From positions 807,501 to 871,500 of the forward strand of contig NZ_CP083539.1 of the NCBI RefSeq assembly GCF_025144335.1: a DNA stretch of 64,000 nt, in the 5' to 3' direction. Shown in pieces: positions 46,399-54,077 of the stretch. The position numbers and the translations under genes were made by a program. The stretch's first letter is position 1; each line of letters opens with the position of its first letter. The notes under the pieces were generated by a model. It searched no databases. It saw only the letters and a program-made list of their open reading frames with translations, and was not told the DNA's origin. This stretch comes from Jannaschia sp. W003 (GTDB lineage: Bacteria; Pseudomonadota; Alphaproteobacteria; Rhodobacterales; Rhodobacteraceae).

Positions 46399-46496
46399 GG
46401 GACCCTCCTTGGATGCCACGGGGTTTGCCCCCGGATGATGTCCGTGACGCGAACGCGCACGGCTGTTGGTTTGCGTCCCCGCTCGGGGATGGGCGC

Positions 46497-46524
46497 CTTT
46501 ATCGCCGGAGGGCGGCGTTTGCAA
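46497..46524 (-). promoter_or_regulatory. Possible sigma-70 promoter for rplS-rpmE
   Basis: On the minus strand ttgcaa (46524-46519) is followed, after 16 bases, by ataaag (46502-46497), a fair match to -35 and -10 boxes. It lies 99 bases before the rplS start and downstream of the trmD end. The match is only moderate. Confidence 0.3.
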
Positions 46525-46538
46525 GCATTGGCGCCGCC

Positions 46539-46589
46539 GGGGGCTCTGCCCCCGAACCCCCGAGGTATTTTCGGCAAGATGAGGGGAGG
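46539..46589 (-). repeat. Type-A repeat, copy 5 (minus orientation)
   Basis: Read on the minus strand it is cctcccctcatcttgccgaa, then aatacctcgggggttcgggg and gcagagccccc. It directly follows the trmD stop at 46593, in the direction of trmD transcription, and so is a candidate terminator for trmD. Confidence 0.65.
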
Positions 46590-46592
46590 CGT

Positions 46593-47369
46593 TCAGTCCC
46601 CGCCGTGCAGACGGTGCCAGAGGTCGGGGCGGCGTTCCCGCGTGAGGCGCTCGGACTGGGCGCGGCGCCACGCCTCGACCTTCGCGTGGTCGCCGGACAG
46701 GAGGACGTCGGGCGTGGCGCGGCCCTGCCATTCGGCGGGCTTGGTGTACTGGGGGTGCTCCAGCAAACCGCGCGAAAAACTCTCCTCGTCCAGCGAGGCG
46801 GCATTGCCGACCACGCCGGGCAGGAGGCGGACCGTGGCGTCCAGAACCGCCTGCGCGGCGATCTCGCCGCCAGTGAGGACGAAGTCGCCAAGGGACACCT
46901 CCTCGACACCACGCGCCTCCAGCACGCGCTCGTCCACGCCCTCGAAGCGCCCGCAGAGCAGCGTGGCGCCGGGACCGGCGGCGAGGGCGCGCGCCCTCGC
47001 CTGGTCGAAGGGGCGGCCCCGGGGCGAGAGGTAGAGGACCGGGCCGGGGCCCTCGGCCTCGGCGAGCGCGGCGTCCACCACGTCCGGGCGCAGCACCAGC
47101 CCCGCGCCGCCGCCCGCGGGCGGCGCGTCCACGGCGCGGTGGCGGCCCAGACCGTGGGCGCGCAGGTCGACGGTGCGCAGGGTCCACAGGCCGCGGCGCA
47201 GGGCGGTGCCCGTCAGCGACAGACCGAGAATGCCGGGAAAGGCGTCGGGAAACAGGGTGACGACGCGGGCGCTCCAGCCCCGCTCCGGCACCTCCTCCAT
47301 CAGGTCGCGCGGGGCGGCCGAGGGGCGGGCGGACTTCAGGCCGTGGGAGCGGGCGGGGGCGTCGGTCAT
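46593..47369 (-). CDS. trmD: tRNA (guanine37-N1)-methyltransferase
   Basis: 258 residues, SPOUT-fold SAM enzyme that methylates G37 of tRNA to keep the reading frame. After an N-terminal extension of about 30 residues ([20 protein letters not shown], a feature of the Rhodobacterales form), the catalytic domain starts with [40 protein letters not shown] and the knot [20 protein letters not shown] follow. It lies in the conserved rpsP-rimM-trmD-rplS order, with the small membrane protein gene between rimM and trmD. Confidence 0.95.
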   Translation of the reverse strand: MTDAPARSHGLKSARPSAAPRDLMEEVPERGWSARVVTLFPDAFPGILGLSLTGTALRRGLWTLRTVDLRAHGLGRHRAVDAPPAGGGAGLVLRPDVVDAALAEAEGPGPVLYLSPRGRPFDQARARALAAGPGATLLCGRFEGVDERVLEARGVEEVSLGDFVLTGGEIAAQAVLDATVRLLPGVVGNAASLDEESFSRGLLEHPQYTKPAEWQGRATPDVLLSGDHAKVEAWRRAQSERLTRERRPDLWHRLHGGD

Positions 47370-47408
47370 GCGCCGCCCCCTAGCGCGGGGGCGGGCACGG
47401 GGGAAGCG

Positions 47409-47570
47409 TCAGGCGATCGCGATGATGCCGAGCACGACCAAGAGGAAGATCACCAGCGCGATCACGATCAGGATCTTGGCGCCGGTCAGGGCCATGCCCG
47501 ACACGCGGCCCATGCCGAAGAACGCCGCGATCGCGGCGACGGCGAGGAGTATGAGAATCCATTCGATCAT
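47409..47570 (-). CDS. DUF1328 family small membrane protein (YtjA-like)
   Basis: 53 residues. The sequence MIEWILILLAVAAIAAFFGM then GRVSGMALTGAKILIVIALV is two hydrophobic helices around the conserved GMGRVSG turn, the pattern of the UPF0391/DUF1328 membrane proteins. An AGGAAGGA lies nine bases before the ATG. It stands between rimM and trmD, on the same strand. Its function is unknown; related proteins are induced by stress. Confidence 0.85.
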   Translation of the reverse strand: MIEWILILLAVAAIAAFFGMGRVSGMALTGAKILIVIALVIFLLVVLGIIAIA

Positions 47571-47627
47571 GGAGTTGGTCCTTCCTGTTGTGCGAGGGGG
47601 GAACGCCCGCGCGAGGTAACCGTTCCG

Positions 47628-48182
47628 TTACCCCTCGCCGGCGCCGCCGTCCGCCCCGTCTTCCAGGGCGTCCTCGTCGCCCGGCAGCGTGCCGCGCGGC
47701 GGGTCGACCACGAGGCGGCCCGCGGCGATGTCCACCGTGGGGACCGCCGCTTGCGTGAACGGGATCAGCACGCCGCCCTTGAGGCCGGGGCCGCGCACCT
47801 CCAGGAGGTCGCCCGCGCCGTGGTCGAGCACGGCGGCGACCGTCCCGATCTCGGCGCCCCCGGTGTCGAGGACGGCCAGGCCGATGAGGTCGGAATGGTA
47901 CCACTCGTCGTCGCCCGCGGGCGGCAGGGCCGAGCGGGGGGCCCAGAGGCGGCGGCCGCGCAACGCATCGGCCTCCTCCTTGGAGCCCACGCCCGAGAGG
48001 CGCACCGCGTAGCCGCCCTTGAGCGGGCGCAGCACCGTGAGGCGGTAGGTCCGGCCCTCCTCGTCGCGGAGGGGGCCGTAGTCGCCGATCGCCGACGGGT
48101 CGGCGCAGAACGACTTCACGCGCGCCTCGCCGCGCACGCCGTAGGCGCCCATGACGGCGCCGAGGCAGACGTGATCCTTCAC
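47628..48182 (-). CDS. rimM: 16S rRNA processing protein RimM
   Basis: 184 residues. The N-terminal domain MKDHVCLGAVMGAYGVRGEA carries the family motif G-x-x-G-V-x-G-E, and the C-terminal PRC-barrel domain includes DDEWYHSDLIGLAVLDTGGA. It binds S19 and assists 30S head assembly. The start is a GTG. It follows rpsP after a 66-base gap that has two hairpins. Confidence 0.94.
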   Translation of the reverse strand: MKDHVCLGAVMGAYGVRGEARVKSFCADPSAIGDYGPLRDEEGRTYRLTVLRPLKGGYAVRLSGVGSKEEADALRGRRLWAPRSALPPAGDDEWYHSDLIGLAVLDTGGAEIGTVAAVLDHGAGDLLEVRGPGLKGGVLIPFTQAAVPTVDIAAGRLVVDPPRGTLPGDEDALEDGADGGAGEG

Positions 48183-48200
48183 CGCATCACCCCGCGGATG

Positions 48201-48239
48201 TTTCGCATGCGAAACCCCGGCGGGACACGCCCGCCGGGG
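48201..48239. terminator. Two hairpins between rpsP and rimM
   Basis: A perfect 14-base palindrome tttcgcatgcgaaa (48201-48214) lies next to a GC hairpin with ten-base arms ccccggcggg and cccgccgggg (48215-48239, loop acacg). In the direction of rpsP transcription the GC hairpin comes first and is followed by tttcgc, so it could attenuate or stabilise the transcript between rpsP and rimM. Confidence 0.5.
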
Positions 48240-48248
48240 CCGGACCGC

Positions 48249-48635
48249 TCAGCTTTCGGCGGATTCCTCGGCCGGGGCGCTCGCGGCCTCGGCGGCGGCG
48301 GCGGCCTTGTCGGCCTTCTCCTGCGCGCGCTCCTTGGCCTTCTTGCCGGGCTCGCCCTTCTTGAGGTTGGCGCGCTCGGTCTTCGGCTTCACGCCGGCGG
48401 CCTCCAGGAAGCGGGCCACGCGGTCGGTGGGCTGGGCGCCCTGGTCGAGCCAGTGCTGCACGCGCTCCACGTCCATGGTGACGCGGGTCTCGTCGTCCTT
48501 GGGCAGGAGCGGGTTGTACATGCCGAGCTTCTCGAGGAAGCGGCCGTCGCGCGGCTGGCGCGAGTCGGCGGCGACGATGCGGTAGACGGGGCGACGCTTG
48601 GAGCCGCCGCGGGCGAGCCGGATCTTCATGGCCAT
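48249..48635 (-). CDS. rpsP: 30S ribosomal protein S16
   Basis: 128 residues. The N-terminus [20 protein letters not shown] is diagnostic. The last 45 residues, [20 protein letters not shown] followed by APAEESAES, are a charged, alanine-rich extension found in alphaproteobacteria. The stop is near two hairpins. It follows chorismate mutase after 26 bases. Assignment is firm. Confidence 0.97.
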   Translation of the reverse strand: MAMKIRLARGGSKRRPVYRIVAADSRQPRDGRFLEKLGMYNPLLPKDDETRVTMDVERVQHWLDQGAQPTDRVARFLEAAGVKPKTERANLKKGEPGKKAKERAQEKADKAAAAAEAASAPAEESAES

Positions 48636-48661
48636 TGGGATAGTCCTTCGTTCTAAGTGTC

Positions 48662-48958
48662 TTACGACTGGTGTTGCCGGTGGTGGCGGATGACTTCCTC
48701 GATGATGAAGGCGAGGAACTTCTTGGCGAAGACGGGGTCGAGACCGGCCTCTCGGGCGAGGCTCTCGAGGCGCTCGATCTGGCGCGCCTCGCGGTCGGGA
48801 TCGGAGGGCGGCAGGTCGTGCCGGGCCTTGAGCCGGCCCACGGCCTGGGTGCGCGCGAAGCGCTCGGCCAGGGTGTAGACCAGCACCGCGTCGAGGCGGT
48901 CGATCGAGGCGCGATGCTCGGCGAGGAGCTGCGCGGCACGGGCGGCGACGTCGGTCAC
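48662..48958 (-). CDS. Chorismate mutase (AroQ class)
   Basis: 98 residues, all helical, converting chorismate to prephenate for phenylalanine and tyrosine. The first helix [20 protein letters not shown] has the conserved arginine and R-LD-x-L-V pattern, with [13 protein letters not shown] and the end [15 protein letters not shown] as expected. The GTG start (48958) was preferred because the upstream frame is a repeat, not protein-like. It lies 26 bases before rpsP, the usual alphaproteobacterial neighbour. Confidence 0.9.
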   Translation of the reverse strand: MTDVAARAAQLLAEHRASIDRLDAVLVYTLAERFARTQAVGRLKARHDLPPSDPDREARQIERLESLAREAGLDPVFAKKFLAFIIEEVIRHHRQHQS

Positions 48959-49044
48959 TGGGGCCTCCGGAACGGGGATTTCGGGGGGGTGCCGGGCGTG
49001 CACCCCCCGTGCACCCCCCGTGCATCTCTGGGGGCGCCGTGGGA

Positions 49045-49106
49045 GGGGGCTCTGCCCCCGTCGCCTTCGGCGACTCCCCCGAGGTATTTCGGGCAAGGTG
49101 AGAGGA
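49045..49106 (-). repeat. Type-A repeat, copy 6 (minus orientation)
   Basis: On the minus strand the element is cctctcaccttgcccgaaat, then acctcgggggagtcgccgaa, ggcgacgggggcagagcccc and c, with the same two hairpins as copy 3. It starts just after the end of the third GNAT gene (stop 49128), in the direction of its transcription. Confidence 0.7.
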
Positions 49107-49127
49107 GGTTCGGGGCACGGTTCCGCA

Positions 49128-49721
49128 TCAGCTCACGTCCTCGCCGTGGTCCGGGTCGTGCCCTTCCGGGGGAAGGTGGCGCCAGACGGTGACGGTGTCG
49201 TCCCACATCAGGCCGTCGCGGTCCGAGCCCATGCGGTGCATGAGGCGCTCGGCGCGGTCGTTGCCGACGGCCACGTAGGAGACCAGCGAGGGCAGGCGAA
49301 GCACGGACCAGGCGTGGTGACGCGCCGCGGCGGCGGCCTCCTCGGCCAGACCGCGGCCCTCGCCTCCTTCGGTGAACAGGAAGCCCAGCTCGTGCTCCAG
49401 GTCGCCCGGCTCGACCGAGATCATCACGAAGCCGGCGACGCGACCCGTGTCCCGCTCCTCGACGGTCCACATGCCGTGGCCGCGCAGCAGCCAGGTGGCG
49501 GTAGCGCGGGCGAAGTCGGCCCAGGTCTCGGCGGGCTTGCAGGGGCCGCCCGCGTAGGCGCCGCGAGCGCCGCCCATGATCTCGTGGAGCGGCCCGAAAT
49601 CCGTGAGGTGCGGCGCGCGCAGGCGGGTGCGCGGCGTATCCAGCACCGGCACGCAGGCCGCCAGCGCGGCGGCGCGCGTGGCGGCGGGGCCGGTCACGCG
49701 GATGTCGGTGGGGCCCAGCAT
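49128..49721 (-). CDS. GNAT family N-acetyltransferase (third of three)
   Basis: 197 residues. The N-terminal TPRTRLRAPHLTDFGPLHEI and the acetyl-CoA-binding GEGRGLAEEAAAAARHHAWS region mark a RimJ/RimL-type GNAT. The ATG overlaps the stop of the preceding acetyltransferase by one base (TGATG). It is the most divergent of the three and the last in the coupled ffh-GNAT series; the substrate (protein N-terminus or small molecule) is unknown. Confidence 0.85.
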   Translation of the reverse strand: MLGPTDIRVTGPAATRAAALAACVPVLDTPRTRLRAPHLTDFGPLHEIMGGARGAYAGGPCKPAETWADFARATATWLLRGHGMWTVEERDTGRVAGFVMISVEPGDLEHELGFLFTEGGEGRGLAEEAAAAARHHAWSVLRLPSLVSYVAVGNDRAERLMHRMGSDRDGLMWDDTVTVWRHLPPEGHDPDHGEDVS

Positions 49722-50257
49722 CAGGCGGCCTCCTCGGGGCGGGGATGGCGGAACACCAGGGCGCCCTCGAAGGCGGGGGACGAGGGCGCCTCGGGGTCGC
49801 GGCGGGCGCCGAGGCGCTCGGCCAGGGCGACGGAGCGCGCGTTCCCCGGGTCGACGTAGCTGACGGCGGTGTCCCAGCCGAGGTCGCGGAAGGCGTGGGC
49901 GACGGCGGCGCGCGCGGCCTCGAAGGCGTAGCCCCGGCCCTCGGCCTCAGGCGACCAGACGGTCCAGCCGATCTCGCGCTCGGGCCAGCCCTCGGGGAAC
50001 CACGGGCCGGTGGCGCCGAGCGGCGCGGGGTCGCCCGCGCGGTGATAGACGAACGAGCCGAAGCCGCGCAGCACCCAGTGGCCCACGAAGTGGCCGAAGG
50101 CGCGCCACGCGAGCGCGGGCGTCATCTCGCCGGTGCGGATGAAGCGGGCGCGGTCCGAGAGGAGGAAGCGGCGGAAGGCGGGCCAGTCGCCCGCCTCGGG
50201 GGCGCGCAGGACGAGGCGCTCGGTGCGCAGGGTGGGCGTGCCGGAGAGGGCGATCAT
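49721..50257 (-). CDS. GNAT family N-acetyltransferase (second of three)
   Basis: 178 residues. It begins with the RimJ/RimL-like TPTLRTERLVLRAPEAGDW, has the long GWTVWSPEAEGRGYAFEAAR coenzyme A site near residue 118 and ends AFEGALVFRHPRPEEAA. ATGA overlap with the upstream gene suggests coupling. It is clearly a paralogue of the gene at 50254-50775. Substrate unknown. Confidence 0.87.
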   Translation of the reverse strand: MIALSGTPTLRTERLVLRAPEAGDWPAFRRFLLSDRARFIRTGEMTPALAWRAFGHFVGHWVLRGFGSFVYHRAGDPAPLGATGPWFPEGWPEREIGWTVWSPEAEGRGYAFEAARAAVAHAFRDLGWDTAVSYVDPGNARSVALAERLGARRDPEAPSSPAFEGALVFRHPRPEEAA

Positions 50258-50775
50258 GCGGGCGCCCCCCAGTGGCGGAAGACGACGGTCTCGGCGGGGG
50301 TCTCGCCGTCGGGGAGGGGGGCAGCGCCATCGAGGCGGGCGCCGAGGCGCCGGGCCACCGCGGCGGAGCGGTCGTTGCCGGGCGTCACGTAGGAGACCAG
50401 CGAGGCGACGCGCCCCCGCGCCCAGTCCAGCACGGCGCGGGCGGCCTCGGTGGCGTAGCCCCGGCCTTCGTGGCCCGCGTGAAGGATCCAGCCAAGCTCC
50501 GGCTCGGGGAAGTGGGCGGGGCGCTGGATGCCGCAGAGGGCCACGTGGGTGCCGTCGTAGAGGTCGACTGCCAGCCCGCCGTAGCCGTGGAGCTGCCAGC
50601 CGGCCACATCGTTGGCGAAGGCGAACCACGCGTCGCGGCGGTCGAGGCGGTCCATCCAGCGCGCGCGCTCCGAGGCCAGCGTCTCGACATAGGCGTCGAA
50701 GTCCGCGAGCCGGTGGGCACGCAGGACGAGACGCGCGGTGGCGAGCGTCGGGATATGGACCGCCGTGCCGGTCAC
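50254..50775 (-). CDS. GNAT family N-acetyltransferase (first of three)
   Basis: 173 residues, RimJ/RimL type, with TLATARLVLRAHRLADFDAY at the start, LGWILHAGHEGRGYATEAAR near residue 95 (coenzyme A site) and VSYVTPGNDRSAAVARRLGA afterwards. A GTG start overlaps the ffh stop (GTGA). Similar start, site and end phrases recur in the next gene, so it is a tandem duplicate. Substrate unknown. Confidence 0.87.
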   Translation of the reverse strand: MTGTAVHIPTLATARLVLRAHRLADFDAYVETLASERARWMDRLDRRDAWFAFANDVAGWQLHGYGGLAVDLYDGTHVALCGIQRPAHFPEPELGWILHAGHEGRGYATEAARAVLDWARGRVASLVSYVTPGNDRSAAVARRLGARLDGAAPLPDGETPAETVVFRHWGAPA

Positions 50776-52259
50776 TTCTTGCGGCCGAAGCCCGAGAGGC
50801 CGGGGGGCAGGCCGCCACCGCCGAGACCGGGGATCCCGCCCTTCATGGCGCCGAGCTGGCGCGAGGCGGCCTCCATCGCGGCGGGGTCCATCTGCGAGGG
50901 GTCGGGCATGCCGCCGCCCTTGCCGGACATCATCGCCATGGCCTTCTTGAGCATCCCGCCCTTGCCGAGCTTCTTCATCATGTCGGCCATCTGGCGGTGC
51001 ATCTTCAGCAGGTTGTTCAGCTCCGCCACCTCGAGCCCCGCGCCGCGCGCGATGCGCTTCTTGCGGCTGGCCTGGAGGATCGCGGGGTTGGCGCGCTCCT
51101 TGCGGGTCATGGAGTCGATAAGCGCGATCTGGCGCTTCAGGAGGCGGTCGTCGATGCCGGCGCCGGCCATGGCCTTCGCGGCCTTTCCCATGCCGGGCAT
51201 CATGGACATCATGCTCTCCATGCCGCCCATCTTCTCCATCTGCTGAAGCTGGCCCTTCAGGTCGTTCATGTTGAACAGACCCTTCTGGAAGCGCCGCATC
51301 ATGCGCTCCTGGGCCTCCATGTCGGCCGTCTCCTGGGCCTTCTCCACGAGGGAGACGATGTCGCCCATGCCGAGGATGCGGCCCGCGATGCGGCCGGCGT
51401 CGAAGGTCTCCAGGGCGTCGAGCTTCTCGCCGAGGCCCACGAAGCGGATCGGCTTGCCGGTCACGGCGCGCATCGACAGGGCTGCGCCGCCGCGGCCGTC
51501 GCCGTCCATGCGGGTGAGCACCACGCCGGTGACGCCGACCTTGGCGTCAAATTCCTCGGCCACCTCGACGGCGACCTGGCCCGTGAGGCCGTCGACCACG
51601 AGCAGGGTCTCGCGCGGGGAGACGGCGTCGCGCACCTGCTGGACCTCGTCCATCAGCACCTGGTCGATCTGGAGCCGGCCGGCGGTGTCGAGGAAGTAGA
51701 CGTCGTATCCGCCCAGGGCCGCCTGCTGCTTGGCCCGCTTCGCGATGTCCACGGGCCGCTGGCCGGCCACGATGGGCAGGGTGTCCACGCCGATCTGGGT
51801 GCCCAGGATGGCGAGCTGCTCCATGGCCGCGGGGCGGTTCACGTCGAGCGAGGCCATGAGGACCTTCTTGCCCTCGCGGTCCTTGAGGCGGCGGGCGATC
51901 TTGGCGGTGGTGGTGGTCTTGCCGCCGCCCTGGAGGCCGACCATCAGGACCGGCGCCGGGGGGTTGTCGATCTTCAGCTCGCCCGCCGGCTCCTCGCCTT
52001 CGAGGACGCGGCGGAGCTCGTCGTGGACGATCTTCACGACCTGCTGGCCGGGCGTGATCGACTTGGTGACGGCGGCGCCCGTGGCCTTCTGCGTGACGCG
52101 CTTCACGAAGTCGCGGGCGACGGGCAGCGAGACGTCGGCCTCCAGGAGGGCCACGCGGACCTCGCGCATGGCGGTGCGCACGTCGTCCTCGGTCAGGGCG
52201 CCCTGGCGGGTGAGGCGGTCGAACACGCCGCCGAGGCGGTCGCTCAGGCTCTCGAACAT
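50772..52259 (-). CDS. ffh: Signal recognition particle protein Ffh
   Basis: 495 residues. N domain (MFESLSDRLGGVFDRLTRQG), GTPase G domain (Walker-type VGLQGGGKTTTTAKIARRLK near residue 107, then DTAGRLQIDQ, and TRMDGDGRGG near 248), and the methionine-rich M domain ending GGMPDPSQMDPAAMEAASRQ. It binds 4.5S RNA and signal sequences and guides them to FtsY. It is longer than the E. coli protein (453), as in other alphaproteobacteria. The stop overlaps the first GNAT gene. Assignment is firm. Confidence 0.97.
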   Translation of the reverse strand: MFESLSDRLGGVFDRLTRQGALTEDDVRTAMREVRVALLEADVSLPVARDFVKRVTQKATGAAVTKSITPGQQVVKIVHDELRRVLEGEEPAGELKIDNPPAPVLMVGLQGGGKTTTTAKIARRLKDREGKKVLMASLDVNRPAAMEQLAILGTQIGVDTLPIVAGQRPVDIAKRAKQQAALGGYDVYFLDTAGRLQIDQVLMDEVQQVRDAVSPRETLLVVDGLTGQVAVEVAEEFDAKVGVTGVVLTRMDGDGRGGAALSMRAVTGKPIRFVGLGEKLDALETFDAGRIAGRILGMGDIVSLVEKAQETADMEAQERMMRRFQKGLFNMNDLKGQLQQMEKMGGMESMMSMMPGMGKAAKAMAGAGIDDRLLKRQIALIDSMTRKERANPAILQASRKKRIARGAGLEVAELNNLLKMHRQMADMMKKLGKGGMLKKAMAMMSGKGGGMPDPSQMDPAAMEAASRQLGAMKGGIPGLGGGGLPPGLSGFGRKK

Positions 52260-52441
52260 GGGCCTACCCTCCGTTGCGGCCCGCGGCGGGCCAATGCGCG
52301 AGCGCCCCCGCGGGCGCAACGCGCTGGCGGAGGGCGATCCCGAGTGGGACCGGAAGGCGGGGCTTCCGGGACGGGCGCGGAGGTACGCGCCCGGGGCCGC
52401 GGGGTCAAGGGGGGGCGCGGCGGGCGCGCCCCCCGCACGGG

Positions 52442-52942
52442 TCACTTCGCGGGCTTGGGGTTCTTCGGCGGGACCATGGCGTCGAGCGACTTGGGCTCGG
52501 AGCCGGTGGCGGCCTCGATCTGGGCGGTCACGTCGCGGGCCTTGCTGCCCGCATCGGGGGTGAGCGCGCCGGTGACGATCTCGTCGGCGGCGGTCATCGT
52601 GCCGCCCACGTCGCGCAAGACGGCGCGGGCGTCGTCCTCGGTGCCGACGCTCTCGGGGGTGGCGAGGGTGGAGACGGCGTCGGCGGCGGTCTCGACGGTG
52701 GCGGCTGCGGTCTCGAACGTGTCCGCGGCGGCCTCCATGCCGTGCTCGGCAGCGTCCGTGGCGGGGGCTGCGAGGCGGGCGGGGCCCCAGGCGTCGGAGC
52801 GGCGGGCGAAGGCGGCGTTCACCTGCCACGAGAGCGTGGCGGCGGCGCGGGCGGCGGCCTCGGCCATCGCGGCGGCGGGGAGCCAGGCGGCGGCCAGGAG
52901 GCGGGCCTGCTGGCGGGTGGCGATCTGCGCGAAGGGGGTCAT
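52442..52942 (-). CDS. Alanine-rich uncharacterised protein (phasin-like composition)
   Basis: 166 residues, about 30 percent alanine, predicted almost all helical, with one hydrophobic stretch (RQQARLLAAAWLPAAAMAEA) near residues 11-30 and an acidic, threonine/alanine-rich helix AADTFETAAATVETAADAVS. The composition and length recall phasins or other granule-associated proteins, but no signature is present. The start MTPFAQIATRQQARLLAAAW was chosen because the upstream frame is an arginine/proline-rich stretch. It sits alone between ffh and azoR. I do not claim a function. Confidence 0.6.
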   Translation of the reverse strand: MTPFAQIATRQQARLLAAAWLPAAAMAEAAARAAATLSWQVNAAFARRSDAWGPARLAAPATDAAEHGMEAAADTFETAAATVETAADAVSTLATPESVGTEDDARAVLRDVGGTMTAADEIVTGALTPDAGSKARDVTAQIEAATGSEPKSLDAMVPPKNPKPAK

Positions 52943-53065
52943 GGTGGGGCGTCCTCGGGGGTGGATGGGCACCCGGTCAACGCCGGCGGGGGGCGGGGTC
53001 GTTCCGCACCGCGGCGAGGATTTCGCGGGTGCGGCGGAAGCCTGCCGCCGCACCCGTGGCCGGCC

Positions 53066-53641
53066 TCAGGCGGCCAGGGCCTCGATCTCGCGGTCGGCCT
53101 TCTCGAAGGCCGCGTCGGGGTTCACGGCGCCGCCCGCGGCGTCCACGAAGGTCACGTCGCGGATCCCCATGAAGCCCAGGATGAAGCGCAGGTAGCCCGA
53201 CAGGAAATCGTAGTCCGAGCCCACGGGCGTGCCGCCCGAGGCGACGGCCACGATCACGCGCTTGTCGCCGAGCAGGCCCTCGGGGCCGTTCTCGGTGTAG
53301 CGGAACGTCTCGCCGGCGCGGGCCACGAGGTCGATCCAGGCCTTCAGCGAGGCGGCGACGGCGAAGTTGTAGACCGGTGCGCCGATCAGGATCGTGTCGG
53401 CGGCGCGCAGCTCGGCGATCAGGGCGTCGGACTGCCGCAGGGCCTCGTGCTGCTCGGGGGTGCGCTGGTCCTTCGGCGTGAAGTTCGCCGCCGTCCAGGT
53501 GCCGGTGACCTGGGGCAGGGGCGTCTCGGCGAGGTCGCGGCGCACGTCGGCGGCGCCGATGCGCGCCTCGACGCGGTCGAGGATCTGGCGGGTGACGGAG
53601 CCGTCGTGGCGGGCCGAGCTGTCGATGCGAAGCGTGGTCAT
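53066..53641 (-). CDS. azoR: FMN-dependent NADH-azoreductase
   Basis: 191 residues, flavodoxin-like fold. MTTLRIDSSARHDGSVTRQI (FMN phosphate loop, SSAR) and GAPVYNFAVAASLKAWIDLV (near residues 90-110, PxYNF motif) are the family marks, and ASGGTPVGSDYDF follows. It reduces quinones and azo dyes with NADH. Stands alone on the minus strand between the phasin-like gene and the Flp-like gene. Assignment is firm as to family. Confidence 0.92.
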   Translation of the reverse strand: MTTLRIDSSARHDGSVTRQILDRVEARIGAADVRRDLAETPLPQVTGTWTAANFTPKDQRTPEQHEALRQSDALIAELRAADTILIGAPVYNFAVAASLKAWIDLVARAGETFRYTENGPEGLLGDKRVIVAVASGGTPVGSDYDFLSGYLRFILGFMGIRDVTFVDAAGGAVNPDAAFEKADREIEALAA

Positions 53642-53743
53642 GGGGAGCCTCCGATTGGTTCGGAGGCTAGGTAGGCTGTGCGTCCTTGCGGGGGAACAGC
53701 GATTGCTGCCGAGAACATGTGCGCAGGCGCGCGGAACCGCCGG

Positions 53744-53908
53744 TCAGCGGTCCGAGGCGCGGGCCATGCCGGTGCCGATGTCGGTCGCGCTGGTTCCGGC
53801 GCCCGATCCGATGATCGCGGTCGCCCCGAGGGTGAGACCCATCGCCAGCCCGGTGGCCAGCACCCATTCGACGGTGATGCCGCCGCTCTCGTCCCGCAGG
53901 AAGCCCAT
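53744..53908 (-). CDS. Flp-type pilin-like small protein
   Basis: 54 residues, MGFLRDESGGITVEWVLATG followed by LAMGLTLGATAIIGSGAG and a polar end. A short charged leader, a Gly-Gly junction and glutamate at +5 of the mature part (G|GITVEW) match the type IVb (Flp/Tad) prepilin peptidase motif. No tad genes are nearby, so it would be an orphan pilin or pseudopilin. An alternative is a simple single-span protein. It is one of several such small genes in Rhodobacterales. Confidence 0.65.
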   Translation of the reverse strand: MGFLRDESGGITVEWVLATGLAMGLTLGATAIIGSGAGTSATDIGTGMARASDR

Positions 53909-54077
53909 TCTCTCGCCCTTCGCGTCGTGTCCGGCCCTCCGTGGAGGGGGGCCGGGGCGGCACCGTGGCGGGCGCGGGCCGCTTTCGGGACGCCCGTGGC
54001 GGGCGCGCGGCGGCCCGCGGTGGAGTCGGCGCGCGCGAGGCGCTAGAACCGCCCGGGGACCCCGGAGGGAGACGCGC

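Noticed and set aside
52260..52441. A 4.5S RNA or other structured RNA upstream of ffh
   Set aside because: The stretch is GC-rich and can fold, but the conserved 4.5S loop bases were not seen.
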